Positions 1-8,365 of a stretch of 64,000 bases of DNA are shown piece by piece. The notes below the pieces were generated by a model. The model did no database searches. It was given only the letters and a program-made list of their open reading frames with translations, and was not told the origin of the DNA. The translations under genes and the position numbers were made by a program. How positions within the stretch are numbered: position 1 is the stretch's first letter; each line of letters opens with the position of its first letter. The stretch is from UBA4732 sp002404095. GTDB lineage: Bacteria > Planctomycetota > Planctomycetia > Gemmatales > Gemmataceae. The stretch spans positions 8,020 through 72,019 of the forward strand of contig DAIPWT010000016.1 in assembly GCA_036783645.1 (NCBI GenBank), written 5' to 3'.

Positions 1-66
1 ATGCTTGGCGATGATCCGACGCAAGTCGGCGAAAGCGTCGTCGGATGGCTGCTGGCCATGATTCAT
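1..66 (-). CDS. N-terminal fragment of an unknown protein, cut by window edge
   Basis: Reading leftward on the minus strand there is an open frame from the ATG at 64-66 to the window edge (22 codons, starting MNHGQQPSDDAF). It begins directly after one copy of a dispersed repeat (48-120) that also precedes the orphan antitoxin at 4060-4311. That position suggests a gene start, but nothing identifies a family, and no strong ribosome-binding site is visible. It could be chance coding potential of the repeat itself. Confidence 0.25.
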   Translation of the reverse strand, partial: MNHGQQPSDDAFADLRRIIAKH

Positions 67-120
67 GAGTGGACTCCGGTTCACGTCATCTATTATGACG
101 CTGCCGGGCCGGGCGTCAAC
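48..120 (-). repeat. Dispersed repeat, copy A
   Basis: About 70 bp closely matching 4327-4400 (copy C) and, over its central 50 bp, 4033-4085 (copy B). The shared core on the minus strand reads CCCGGCAGCGTCATAAT followed by GATGACGTGAACCG with few differences. All three copies face the same way relative to the antitoxin-type genes of this region. Function unknown; it may be a mobile or duplicated cassette boundary, or carry a promoter. Confidence 0.6.
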
Positions 121-150
121 CGAAGACGCCGCTAGGGGCGGTCAGAACCC

Positions 151-555
151 TCATTGCCAATCTTCCAACAACAATTGCGGCACTCGGCGGAATTCGGTCG
201 TGTTGTGCGTCACCAACGTCAAACTGTTGGCAAGGGCGATAGCCGCGATTAGCATGTCGTTGGCGCCGATGAGCTGGCCCAAGCTCGCTAGGTGCGCCCG
301 AATCCTACCGTACTCCTCGGCGGCCGAATCATCGAATGGGATCGATGCGAATCTGAGTCGGAGTTGTTCCACCCGTAGAAGGCTTTTGGCTCGCTGCGCC
401 GCCGCACCTCGCTCGACGCCGTAAAGCAACTCGCCGACAACCACGGAACAAAGCACGATATTCCTCCGTGGTTCCCGCTTGATGCGAGCCACGAGTTTTG
501 GCTCTCGCTGACGCAGCCAACCGATGCAGGCATTCGAGTCCAGGAGGTAAATCAT
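151..555 (-). CDS. vapC: VapC-family PIN-domain ribonuclease toxin
   Basis: This 134-residue protein has the size and layout of a PIN-domain toxin of the VapC/FitB type, a metal-dependent RNase that in characterised members cleaves tRNA. The expected acidic residues are visible: D6 (LLDSNACIGWL), E42 (VGELLYG), D100 (IGANDMLIAA) and E121 (THNTTEF). The last segment has N where many VapC proteins have D. Its start overlaps the stop of the upstream antitoxin gene by 4 bp (552-555), the usual coupling in such modules, with antitoxin first. Family assignment is firm; the RNA target is unknown. Confidence 0.88.
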   Translation of the reverse strand: MIYLLDSNACIGWLRQREPKLVARIKREPRRNIVLCSVVVGELLYGVERGAAAQRAKSLLRVEQLRLRFASIPFDDSAAEEYGRIRAHLASLGQLIGANDMLIAAIALANSLTLVTHNTTEFRRVPQLLLEDWQ

Positions 556-794
556 TCAAAAGAGTCTCGTTCCTCGAGTTCAGGTTGCGGATGTCGGATA
601 AACGTGGGATCGGTGATGCTTCCGGCCATTGAATCCACCCAGGCTTCCCACTCCTCCTGAGTCTCCTCCTTTTTAGGGGTTATCGGTTCCACCGTAATCA
701 GAACTTCCTTATCAGCTTCTTCCACGCCAACCGGTAACGCCAAGTGCAAGACGCCGTCGCTGCCGACCTTGGATTTCAGCACCATTCGGTTCAT
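552..794 (-). CDS. Antitoxin-like protein paired with VapC
   Basis: Small acidic protein of 80 residues directly upstream of and overlapping vapC, so almost certainly its antitoxin. The N-terminus (MNRMVLKSKVGSDGVLHLALPVG) resembles the swapped-hairpin start of AbrB/MazE-like DNA-binding antitoxins. The C-terminus is acidic and likely wraps the toxin. A close paralog without toxin lies at 4060-4311, identical over most of the first 35 residues but with a different C-terminus. An AGGAGGACC ribosome-binding site precedes the ATG at 794. Autoregulation is expected from the family but not shown here. Confidence 0.75.
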   Translation of the reverse strand: MNRMVLKSKVGSDGVLHLALPVGVEEADKEVLITVEPITPKKEETQEEWEAWVDSMAGSITDPTFIRHPQPELEERDSFE

Positions 795-849
795 GTCCGG
801 TCCTCCTCGTTCGCCGTCTTTTCCATTTCCTCTGATGCCATCTTACTCG

Positions 850-2166
850 TTACTCCGTCGATCCGGCGGCATTCGCAAATAGTTCTCGACACTCTTTGCC
901 CGAGTCGTGCCGACACTCTTCCATCAACCATTGGGGCGCCGCTTGCTGTTTCAGCAAGAGACGGGCGGAGCGAAAGCGGCAGTTCCCGCAAGGGGTCACG
1001 ACGTAACAGACAAGCCCCAACTGCGAACAGTCGGCCTTGGGATTTTTCTCAAGAATCTCAACAACGTCATAAAAGAGCCAATGAAGTAGGCACACATCGT
1101 CGGGCAATACCATTGCCTCTAGTATCCGCTGTTCGTCGCCTTGCCCATAATTGTTAATGAAAAGTCCGACCACAGACTCATCTGGCATTCCCCTCTGAAG
1201 TTCGTTTAGGGCGAATTCCCGTATCAACGGAAGGGTATTCCGCTCCAACGCATGGAACGCTCTCCTGCGAATTTCCTCGTCGCCGTGCCTACATAGGTCG
1301 AAAAACCGGGCGTCGAACTCGGGTAACGCGCGGCCCGAAAAGACTCGGAGAAGTTTAACGATTACTTTCGGATCCTGTTCGGTCCAGAGACGTTGAAGGA
1401 CGATGAGTAAGTCGGCTTCGCTGGCGTTTTTCCCCCATCCCATGAACCAATAACACATGCTCTCGCCTTCGGCTTCTTGAATGATCTTCGTCACGGAAGT
1501 CGCGGCCATTCGGCCCTCTTGCGAACCATTTCGGCGTTGTTCGGTCCAATGAAGTTCAATGCGCCGCCAGCACTCTCGAAATCGCGTGATTTCCGCATCC
1601 GAGGAGCCGTCCAGAAGAGCGCTGACGCGCTCTTCGCCAAAACGCTCGACTGCAAAGTGCCCGAGACTCCCGTCATCCCACTCCTCCGGCTTCGCCAAGC
1701 TCCTGCCTCGCATTTTCGCGGCAAACAGGAACGCCTGCTCGCCATCCAGTGCGATGATTTCCTCTTCGCCGAGACTCGGACATTGGCAAGGGAACGGCTT
1801 CTGCTCGACGATCTCGTACAGCCGTGTGCGGAATGGCTCATCCCCCGTCGCCCCGTAACAGCGGGCGAGTCCGCACAGTTGATCGGCGCTGCCATCGTCG
1901 GAAAGCTCATACAACGCATGGAGGATGGGCACACGAAAGCGATCCGTGGCGCCGACCGTCCGGACTATTTCCCAAAGCCAGTCTCCGCGACAGGCTTCGA
2001 GCTGCGAATCATGGCGCTGGTCCTGTAAACAGGCCTCCAAAAGCGGCTCGTCGTTGAGCTGTCCCACCAAGGCCCACTGCATGGCCCGGCCAAGACCCTT
2101 TTGCAAAGCATCCCGCTGCTGTTCAAGCGACGGCGAGGCCGGTGGTGCATAATCGACAAACTTCAT
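850..2166 (-). CDS. Helical-repeat (HEAT-like) protein in nucleotidyltransferase operon
   Basis: 438 residues, unknown function. The sequence is rich in short amphipathic helices with recurring patterns such as the segments around VPILHALYELSDDGSADQL and EEIRRRAFHALERNTLPLI, typical of alpha-solenoid HEAT/Armadillo-type proteins. No signal peptide or membrane segment. Its ATG overlaps the stop of the upstream nucleotidyltransferase by 4 bp (2163-2166), and that gene in turn overlaps another nucleotidyltransferase, so the three are translationally coupled. The solenoid may be an adaptor or sensor for the two enzymes; that role is inference. Confidence 0.7.
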   Translation of the reverse strand: MKFVDYAPPASPSLEQQRDALQKGLGRAMQWALVGQLNDEPLLEACLQDQRHDSQLEACRGDWLWEIVRTVGATDRFRVPILHALYELSDDGSADQLCGLARCYGATGDEPFRTRLYEIVEQKPFPCQCPSLGEEEIIALDGEQAFLFAAKMRGRSLAKPEEWDDGSLGHFAVERFGEERVSALLDGSSDAEITRFRECWRRIELHWTEQRRNGSQEGRMAATSVTKIIQEAEGESMCYWFMGWGKNASEADLLIVLQRLWTEQDPKVIVKLLRVFSGRALPEFDARFFDLCRHGDEEIRRRAFHALERNTLPLIREFALNELQRGMPDESVVGLFINNYGQGDEQRILEAMVLPDDVCLLHWLFYDVVEILEKNPKADCSQLGLVCYVVTPCGNCRFRSARLLLKQQAAPQWLMEECRHDSGKECRELFANAAGSTE

Positions 2167-2933
2167 GAATTACTCCTTGGCGCGTCGCCGAGTCGGATGC
2201 GGACAAGCAAATCGTTCAATGCCTCTGCTCCCTGTGAGGTTTCCGGCAAAGCGCTCGCCTCATGGGCCGTCTGGAGCTTTCCCCGAAGCCGCCCATACTC
2301 GCTGTGATGGAAGGCAAGGTCCGCTTCGGCCAGCCGTTCCTTTTCCGCACCGGCGACCTTCCGCTGAATAAGGTCGTCGAGGTAGGGCAGCTTCTCCGTC
2401 TCATTCAGGCGGACTAGATTCGCTTCGATCACGCCCATCCTCATTAGGTGAATGCCCGTCAGCAGCACACGGTACACATACAGGAGCGGTTTGACGCGCG
2501 GCGGGTTCTCTTTCTCGAAAAGCCGCCACTGGGTTTCCGCAAACCCGAAGTAGTGGTGGGCGTGATGGCGGGTGATGCACTGGGCCGCGATCTCCTTCAG
2601 TTCGCCGTGCTTTGGCGTCGTGTGAACGACCAGCGGCGAAAAGACCTGTTCCAGCACGTAGCCGTTCTTCTTCAGCATCAGGCTGAAGAACTTCTTGGCG
2701 TCGTGCGTCACCAAGTCTATTTCCATCCCGTCGTGAACGCCAGACTTTTCGATGGTTTCCGGCCTGGTTTTAATGCCCACCACATCTTTCAGCGGCAGGA
2801 GGTGGACGCCGCGCAGGTCGTAGTCCGAATCCGGCGACGGAAAGCCATAGAGGTGCGCCCCGCTGATCGTGGCGAAGAGCAGCGGGTACGGATGCTGTTC
2901 AACCTGCTTTATGAGCAAGGGTAGGGGCGTCAT
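2163..2933 (-). CDS. RlaP-type predicted nucleotidyltransferase (DNA polymerase beta fold)
   Basis: 256 residues. The motif SGAHLYGFPSPDSDYDLRG at residues 24-42 is the G-S-x-x-Y-G plus D-x-D signature of the DNA-polymerase-beta-like nucleotidyltransferase superfamily, in the form seen in the RlaP/YcgL-like group (PF10127). A third acidic residue lies in MEIDLVTHD (D73). Family members are linked in the literature to RNA-end repair, but their substrate is not settled. It is the middle gene of a three-gene operon: 4-bp overlaps at both ends (2930-2933 and 2163-2166). The second enzyme upstream is a diverged paralog rather than a copy, which suggests a hetero-pair. Confidence 0.8.
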   Translation of the reverse strand: MTPLPLLIKQVEQHPYPLLFATISGAHLYGFPSPDSDYDLRGVHLLPLKDVVGIKTRPETIEKSGVHDGMEIDLVTHDAKKFFSLMLKKNGYVLEQVFSPLVVHTTPKHGELKEIAAQCITRHHAHHYFGFAETQWRLFEKENPPRVKPLLYVYRVLLTGIHLMRMGVIEANLVRLNETEKLPYLDDLIQRKVAGAEKERLAEADLAFHHSEYGRLRGKLQTAHEASALPETSQGAEALNDLLVRIRLGDAPRSNS

Positions 2934-3880
2934 GGCAATGCCTCCGCCAAGGCCAATCGTCTCGCGCGGATGAGGAACGCATTGGCGCGCTCGCAGTCGG
3001 GGCGCTCCGGGAGTTTCGTAGTCTCAAAAGCCGCGTTAAACTCCTTGTGCAGGTCGAGCCGCCAGTTCTCCACTTCGTCCCAGGGCGCCTCGCCGCGCCG
3101 GATCGCTAAGAGCCGGTCCCGGTGCCCGTCCACCTTGACGGGCACGAATCCGTCTCGAAGCACGCTGACGCCTGAGAGCAACAGCCGAATCAGGTGCATG
3201 ACGTGCTTCCACTTGACCTGTCCGTGGTTGCGGATGTCGGTTTGCATCTTTTTGAACTGCGACAGCACATATCCGTTGTAGGTCTGGTAGACCAGACGCG
3301 ACAGGAAGATCGACCTCATAGCCAGCAGTTCCTTGGCCAGCGGAGTCGCCGTCTCGACCAGCGGTGTGTAAAGGCACTCCAAGACGTTCGGGTTGGCCTT
3401 TAGCGCCAGGATGAGAAACTTCTGGAGTTCCCAGTACGCTTCCTGCGTCGCGTCGTTCTCCAGTTGTTCGGGCACTCCGTAGAGCGACCAGTGAAGATCG
3501 GCCGTGGGCAGGAAAATGCCTCGGCGATCCACGTCCGATTCGGCGTCGGCAAGGCCATACGCCTGCGAGCCGATCACGCAGCGAAAGATAACCCGCTCGT
3601 AAAGGTCTGTTCGGGCGGCGGCAAGGGTGCTGTCGCCGATCTCCCCCTCCGTAAATTGGGCCAGCATCGCGACCTCGCCCGGTTTGAGCGTTGTCTCCAA
3701 GCCGTCGGGGAAACGGACGCGGTAAGAATGCTCATGGTCGGTCGGCGATTTCACGACGACGCCGACCGTGCCGCGCGGATGAGGGACGAGGCCGACGGCG
3801 CCGGGGCCGTCCACAAGCGTCACCACCTGCGTACCTACGGAGAAAATCAGGTTGGGATGGAAATGTACTCGAGCCGTCAC
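2930..3880 (-). CDS. RlaP-type nucleotidyltransferase with N-terminal SH3/KOW-like domain
   Basis: 316 residues. About 80 N-terminal residues (GTVGVVVKSP, YRVRFPDG) look like a small beta-barrel of the KOW/SH3 type. The nucleotidyltransferase core follows: IGSQAYGLADAESDVDRRG at residues 103-121 gives the GS motif and D116/D118; the third acidic residue is probably E151 in YWELQKF. The stretch ANPNVLECLYTP is typical of the predicted nucleotidyltransferases of PF10127. First gene of the operon. The added beta-barrel is absent from its neighbour and could bind nucleic acid. Enzyme family is well supported; substrate unknown. Confidence 0.8.
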   Translation of the reverse strand: MTARVHFHPNLIFSVGTQVVTLVDGPGAVGLVPHPRGTVGVVVKSPTDHEHSYRVRFPDGLETTLKPGEVAMLAQFTEGEIGDSTLAAARTDLYERVIFRCVIGSQAYGLADAESDVDRRGIFLPTADLHWSLYGVPEQLENDATQEAYWELQKFLILALKANPNVLECLYTPLVETATPLAKELLAMRSIFLSRLVYQTYNGYVLSQFKKMQTDIRNHGQVKWKHVMHLIRLLLSGVSVLRDGFVPVKVDGHRDRLLAIRRGEAPWDEVENWRLDLHKEFNAAFETTKLPERPDCERANAFLIRARRLALAEALP

Positions 3881-4032
3881 GCTGAAAAATCTCCAGCAGA
3901 TATCCTTGACCCACGCCTGCGACGCCTATTCCGAACAGCACAAAATCGCCTCATCGAATGTTGTGGCGCCGCTCGATCGTCTTCCGGCCCGTTCAGCATA
4001 AAAGCTCATTACAATACATAGTCCGACACGCC

Positions 4033-4085
4033 GGCTCCCATTGCGGTTCATGTCGTCCATTACGACGCTGCCGGGCCGGGCGTCC
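4033..4085 (-). repeat. Dispersed repeat, copy B (overlaps antitoxin 3' end)
   Basis: Second copy of the element described at 48-120. Here it supplies the last codons (TPGPAAS) and the TAA stop at 4060-4062 of the antitoxin-like gene, which explains why that protein's C-terminus differs from its paralog at 552-794. Confidence 0.55.
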
Positions 4086-4311
4086 ATTCCTCGTACTTCC
4101 CTTGCGGATGTCGGATAAAAGTCGGATCGGGGATGCTTCCGGCCATCGAATCGACCCAGGCGCCCCATTCTTCTTGAGTCATCACTTTCTTAGGAGTCGC
4201 CAGTTCCACCGTAATCAGAACTTCCTTGTCCGCTTCTTCCACGCCCACCGGCAACACCAGGTGCAAGACGCCGTCGCTGCCTACCCTGGATTTCACCACC
4301 ATTCGGTTCAT
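4060..4311 (-). CDS. Orphan antitoxin-like protein, paralog of the gene at 552-794
   Basis: 83 residues, starting MNRMVVKSRVGSDGVLHL and very similar to the VapC-linked antitoxin through the TFIRHPQ segment. The C-terminus then diverges into sequence encoded by the dispersed repeat. A longer frame begins at 4416, but the ATG at 4309-4311 is chosen because it has a GAGGAGG ribosome-binding site and matches the paralog's start. No toxin gene follows in the 180 bp to the operon start at 3880. It may be a remnant of a duplicated toxin-antitoxin module or a stand-alone protective antitoxin. Confidence 0.65.
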   Translation of the reverse strand: MNRMVVKSRVGSDGVLHLVLPVGVEEADKEVLITVELATPKKVMTQEEWGAWVDSMAGSIPDPTFIRHPQGKYEEWTPGPAAS

Positions 4312-4326
4312 GTCCGCTCCTCCTCG

Positions 4327-4400
4327 TTGCTGGCCATGCTTCCTATGTGGACTTCGGTTCACGTCGTCCATTATGACGCTGCCGGGCTGGGCGTCAATGG
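4327..4400 (-). repeat. Dispersed repeat, copy C (upstream of orphan antitoxin)
   Basis: Third copy, the best match to 48-120, including the flanking GGCCAGCA segment. It ends just before the ribosome-binding site of the orphan antitoxin, so it occupies the place of that gene's promoter. Confidence 0.6.
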
Positions 4401-4435
4401 CCGCCCTGGGAGACACCCTCCTCGCGCACCTCGTC

Positions 4436-4463
4436 TTGACACAATTCCCTTCGCTTCTATAAT
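4436..4463 (+). promoter_or_regulatory. Near-perfect sigma70 promoter of the LptD-like gene
   Basis: TTGACA at 4436-4441, a 16-bp spacer, and TATAAT at 4458-4463. Both hexamers are exact consensus, unusual in this GC-rich DNA. Transcription would start near 4470, giving a leader of about 45 nt before the GTG at 4515. It implies strong, constitutive expression. Confidence 0.8.
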
Positions 4464-4514
4464 CCGCCGCCCCTACGTCGCGTCCTTGATGGCTCTATTT
4501 CCGGAGGCCCCATT

Positions 4515-7500
4515 GTGAGGCAATCCAGGTTCCGCCGTCTGTTAGGAGCGTTCGTCGCCGCGGCCGTGGCGGCGGTGTGCGGCGGTCTGCCCAACCTCGC
4601 CGCTCAGGAACGCGCCGCCGCGCCCGCGCCAGACCCGGCGGCCGATATCGCGCGTCTAACTCGGAATGTCGCTGGCGACTCCACGCCCGTCGTGGTCAGC
4701 GCCGACGACGTTGCCACTTGGGTCGAAAACGGTCAACGCATCGTTCTGGCCCGCGGCAAGGTACTCGTTCAGGAGGGCGTGGTTCAGGTTCGCGCCAGTG
4801 AGGCCGTCGCCTTCGTCGATCTCCACGGCGGCATTTTGCACATGGACGTTTACGCCGAGGGCGATGTGCAGATCGACAATAGCACGGCCGTTCGGGCCGC
4901 GCCTCGCGCTTTGGTATCACTCAACACACGCGGCGAATTCAAGCTGCGCGCGTACAAGAACAAAGTCCAGCAGCAATCGCTGGCCGACGATCCGCTGGTC
5001 CGACGCGCTCGGGCCGAACGCGGGACTTCGGCCCCGACCCCCGTTGTAGCCCCGGCGCCGAAAACCTCTGCCAACGCCAACTGGCCGCCGCCGCCAAAAC
5101 CGCCGGTCGAACCGCCTGGGCCGGTGCGTCGCGTTGGCTACGAAGAACCCCAGGGCGGTCCACCGCCTCCGCCGCAACCTCCCACGACTCCTCCAGGAAC
5201 GCAATCTCCGCCCGTTCCAGTGGGTCCGCCGTCGCCGCCTCCTCCGCCTCCGCCGCCTGGTGCGTCCCTGCTCCCGCTGCCGCCGCCGTCGCAGCCCGCC
5301 GCGCGGCCGCCAACTCCGCCGCCACCGCCCGGCCCGCCGCGCCAGTTCAGCGTGGCGCCGCGCGGCGCCCAAGGCTTCGACATCAAGGGCGAACCGCTCG
5401 GCGACGGCGAACAAGCCGTCATCGTCACCGGGGGCGTCATTCTCACCGTCGCCAACTTGCCAGGGGTCGGCCTACTCGACATTGAGGCCGACCGCCTCGT
5501 TGTTTGGACCAAAGGACGCGACCCGCAACAACTGATTGCCAATCTACAAAACTCCAAGGGACAAAGTACCAGCGAATTGGAGTTTTATCTCTCGGGCAAC
5601 GTGGAAATCCGTGAGACCGACGGCCCGGATCTGCGCATCCTCCGCGCCGACGAGGTATATTATGACGTCAATCATAATGTAGCCGTCGCCCTGAGCGCGA
5701 CGGTGCAACTTAAAAAAGCCGGCGTACCCGACGACGTATATATCAAGGCCGACGAACTGTTGGAGTTGGCGCCCAAAAAGTATCAGGTGATCCGCGCCGA
5801 GATTTTTTCCAGTAAACTGCCGTCCGATCCCGGCCTGAAGGTTTACTTTGCCGACGCCGTGGTGGAAGATAAAACCTCGCCAAAATTCTCTATTTTCGGA
5901 ATGCCGGTCCTTGACCGTAAGACCGGCCAGCAAGAAAAGCGGACCCAGACGCTGGTCGAGGCGCACAACGTCTTTTTCGATTTGGAAAACGTGCCCTTTT
6001 TCTATTTGCCCTATGTCGCAGGCGACGCCCGCGAACCTTTCGGCCCGCTCACGGACGTCAGCTTTGGCTTTAATCGTATATACGGTGTGGAAGCGGGCAT
6101 CGGGCTGAACCTTTATGAACTGTTCGGCATCGAGGCGCTTGAGGGCACGCGCTGGAAAGGCACTGTGAACTATTTAAGCCGGCGTGGGCCGGGCGTTGGA
6201 ACGGAGTTCGACTTTTCCGGCAAGGAACTATTCGGCGTCCCCGCGAAGTACGACGGCGTGGTCAAGGGTTACGCCATGTCGGATCGCGCCTACGACCTTC
6301 TCGGCGGCAACCGCGAGAATTTCCCAGGTGCGTTCACGCCCCAAGATTTCCGCGGTCGATTCCTTTTCCGCGAGAACGTCTACGATCTGCCTTACGGATT
6401 GTCAGTACAAGCCCAGGTATCCGCACTCAGCGATCACAATTTCTTGGAAGCATATTATAAACAGGAATTCGATCGCGAACTAAATCAATCCACTTTTCTG
6501 TATGTGAAAGAGCAGCCCGAACATGAAAATTGGGCGGTGACCGGCTTGGTCGAGCCGCGCATCCGCGAATGGGTCACGGATACCGAACAACTGCCCAGCG
6601 TGAACGGCTACCTCATCGGCCAGTCGTTCTTCGACCGCCTCACCTACAACGCCTGGGCCGGGGCCGGCTATTATCATCTGCTGCCGAGCAGCGACGTCAC
6701 GAGGTCCAACGCGACCGAAGTCTCTGTCAGTCCTACCGACCAGAATGACGCCACCGGCCGTTTCCATTTGCAGCAAGAACTCAGCGCGCCTTTTTACCTC
6801 GGTCCAGTGAAGACCGTGCCCTACGCCACGCTGCTCTTGGCCGATTATACCAACGACCTTAACGGCAACGACATCGGCCGGGTCTATGGCGGCGGCGGCG
6901 TTCGCGCCAGCATTCCCTTCACTCGTCTCTATCCCGAACTGCAGAGTGAGTTGTTCAACGTCAACGGCATCAACCATAAGATCGTGGCCAGCGCCAATTA
7001 CTTCGTCGCCGACAGCAACGTTCGATACACGGCCCTTCCCCAGTTGGACCGCCTGAACGACGACGCCTCGGACCAGGCTCTGCGCGACATTCGGCCCAGC
7101 GACCCGGCCCTGTATCCTGCCGTCGGCAAGTTCCTGGCCACGTCGCCCTTGTTCGATCCGCAGGCGTACGCCATCCGCCGGCTGGTGGACGACCGCATCG
7201 ACACGCTCGACCGCGTCAACGAGTTGCAAGTGGACGTTCGCCAGCGCTTGCAGACGAAGCGAGGCTTTCCCGGCGATCAGCACATCGTGGACTGGATGTC
7301 GTTGGACTTGTCGGGTACTTACTTTCCCGAAGCGAACCGCGACAATTTCGGCCAGTCGCTTGCCTTTCTGGAGTACGATTATATTTGGAACCTAGGCGAC
7401 CAGACGTCGCTGATTAGCAGCGGCTGGTACGACCCCATCGACAACGGCCCGCGCGTCTTCACGGTCGGCGCCTTTGTGAACCGGCCGGATCGCACCAGCT

Positions 7501-7814
7501 TCTACTTCGGCTACCGCGAAATCGAACCGATCAACAGCCGGGCGGTTTCCGCCGCGGTTACCTATATTATCAGTCCGAAATATGCGATTAACGCCAGCAC
7601 CACCTATGACTTCGGCAACAACCAGGCGCTGTCGAACATGGTGTCGGCCACGCGCATTGGCAAGGATCTCCAGGTGACGCTTGGGTTCACCTACAACGCC
7701 TTGACCAGCAGCGTCGGCTTGGTGTTCGAGATCGTGCCGAATCTGGTGCCGCCCAGTCGCCGGCCCGGCGCCTTGGCCGCGGCCGGGCCGGGCAGCGTAC
7801 TCGGCGGGCGCTGA
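4515..7814 (+). CDS. LptD-like outer-membrane LPS-assembly protein with OstA/LptA domains
   Basis: 1099 residues. An N-terminal signal peptide (hydrophobic residues 10-29, cleavage near NLAA-Q) is followed by an OstA/LptA-like beta-jellyroll (about 55-150: VVVSADDVATW, LARGKVLVQEG, YAEGDVQI). A long proline/glycine linker (about 175-285) leads to a second OstA-like segment (about 295-460: VIVTGGVILTVA, FYLSGNVEIRE) and then a long C-terminal beta-barrel region with alternating aromatic strands. This is the LptD plan, which inserts lipopolysaccharide into the outer membrane. GTG start with GGAGG at 4503-4507. The proline linker and extra length are unusual against LptD of about 780 residues. 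Moderately sure of LptD function, sure of the domain types. Confidence 0.75.
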   Translation: MRQSRFRRLLGAFVAAAVAAVCGGLPNLAAQERAAAPAPDPAADIARLTRNVAGDSTPVVVSADDVATWVENGQRIVLARGKVLVQEGVVQVRASEAVAFVDLHGGILHMDVYAEGDVQIDNSTAVRAAPRALVSLNTRGEFKLRAYKNKVQQQSLADDPLVRRARAERGTSAPTPVVAPAPKTSANANWPPPPKPPVEPPGPVRRVGYEEPQGGPPPPPQPPTTPPGTQSPPVPVGPPSPPPPPPPPGASLLPLPPPSQPAARPPTPPPPPGPPRQFSVAPRGAQGFDIKGEPLGDGEQAVIVTGGVILTVANLPGVGLLDIEADRLVVWTKGRDPQQLIANLQNSKGQSTSELEFYLSGNVEIRETDGPDLRILRADEVYYDVNHNVAVALSATVQLKKAGVPDDVYIKADELLELAPKKYQVIRAEIFSSKLPSDPGLKVYFADAVVEDKTSPKFSIFGMPVLDRKTGQQEKRTQTLVEAHNVFFDLENVPFFYLPYVAGDAREPFGPLTDVSFGFNRIYGVEAGIGLNLYELFGIEALEGTRWKGTVNYLSRRGPGVGTEFDFSGKELFGVPAKYDGVVKGYAMSDRAYDLLGGNRENFPGAFTPQDFRGRFLFRENVYDLPYGLSVQAQVSALSDHNFLEAYYKQEFDRELNQSTFLYVKEQPEHENWAVTGLVEPRIREWVTDTEQLPSVNGYLIGQSFFDRLTYNAWAGAGYYHLLPSSDVTRSNATEVSVSPTDQNDATGRFHLQQELSAPFYLGPVKTVPYATLLLADYTNDLNGNDIGRVYGGGGVRASIPFTRLYPELQSELFNVNGINHKIVASANYFVADSNVRYTALPQLDRLNDDASDQALRDIRPSDPALYPAVGKFLATSPLFDPQAYAIRRLVDDRIDTLDRVNELQVDVRQRLQTKRGFPGDQHIVDWMSLDLSGTYFPEANRDNFGQSLAFLEYDYIWNLGDQTSLISSGWYDPIDNGPRVFTVGAFVNRPDRTSFYFGYREIEPINSRAVSAAVTYIISPKYAINASTTYDFGNNQALSNMVSATRIGKDLQVTLGFTYNALTSSVGLVFEIVPNLVPPSRRPGALAAAGPGSVLGGR

Positions 7815-7913
7815 TCGACTCGACTGCCCTCGACGGGCGGACGGCCGGACGCTAGGCTAACATCACTTCCCAGGCCCTGCCGAGGCGCTTTTCCTCTCCG
7901 GCGCGAGGAACCG

Positions 7914-8342
7914 ATGATCGGGATCGAACCGAACGCCGTAGCGTACCTGGAACCCGCCGCACCGCCCGCGCGGCGGCGCCGCGGTTGGCCCGCGAAGTTC
8001 AAAGACGCTTTACGCGGTCTCAAATGGGGAATTCGCGGCCATTCCAGCTTTTTCGTTCATTTCTTCACGGCCGCCTTGGTGTTGGCCGCCGGTCTCGTCC
8101 TTCGATGCGAGTTGTGGGAATGGTGCGTCCTGCTTGGCTGCATCGGCCTCGTACTCACGGCCGAGTTGTTCAACAGCGCGTTGGAGACGCTATTCCGCGG
8201 CCTTGACGAAGCGACGAAAGATCGCGCCTGGCCGGCCCTGGACGTATCGGCCGGGGCCGTGCTGCTGGCCAGTCTGACAGCCAGCGCCGTTGGCCTGATG
8301 ATCTTTCTTCCCAAGCTGGCCCATTGGCTCGGACTTTTGTAA
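7914..8342 (+). CDS. dgkA: Diacylglycerol/undecaprenol kinase, DgkA family
   Basis: 142 residues. After a basic N-terminus it has three hydrophobic segments (about 48-66, 70-86, 113-135) as in the small integral-membrane kinases that phosphorylate diacylglycerol or undecaprenol. The catalytic-helix motif is visible as AELFNSALETLFRGLDE, matching the family's E-x-x-N-S-A-x-E. The next motif reads ALDVSAGAV where the family usually has AKDxGSAAV, so one lysine is replaced. The N-terminal extension of about 35 residues is longer than in E. coli DgkA. A likely single gene, ended by the palindrome at 8366-8424. Confidence 0.85.
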   Translation: MIGIEPNAVAYLEPAAPPARRRRGWPAKFKDALRGLKWGIRGHSSFFVHFFTAALVLAAGLVLRCELWEWCVLLGCIGLVLTAELFNSALETLFRGLDEATKDRAWPALDVSAGAVLLASLTASAVGLMIFLPKLAHWLGLL

Positions 8343-8365
8343 AGAACCACTAACAGAATGAATTA

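Noticed and set aside
744..2307. Plus-strand open frames opposite the helical-repeat gene
   Set aside because: They mirror the codon bias of the minus-strand gene, lack start signals and match no family.
3926..4168. 80-codon minus-strand frame between the nucleotidyltransferase operon and the antitoxin
   Set aside because: Runs through the dispersed repeat and overlaps the antitoxin 3' end in another frame; no ribosome-binding site; no family.
4917..5557. Long minus-strand frames rich in R or G opposite the LptD-like gene
   Set aside because: Shadow of the proline-rich linker (CCG/CCT codons give Arg/Gly on the other strand).
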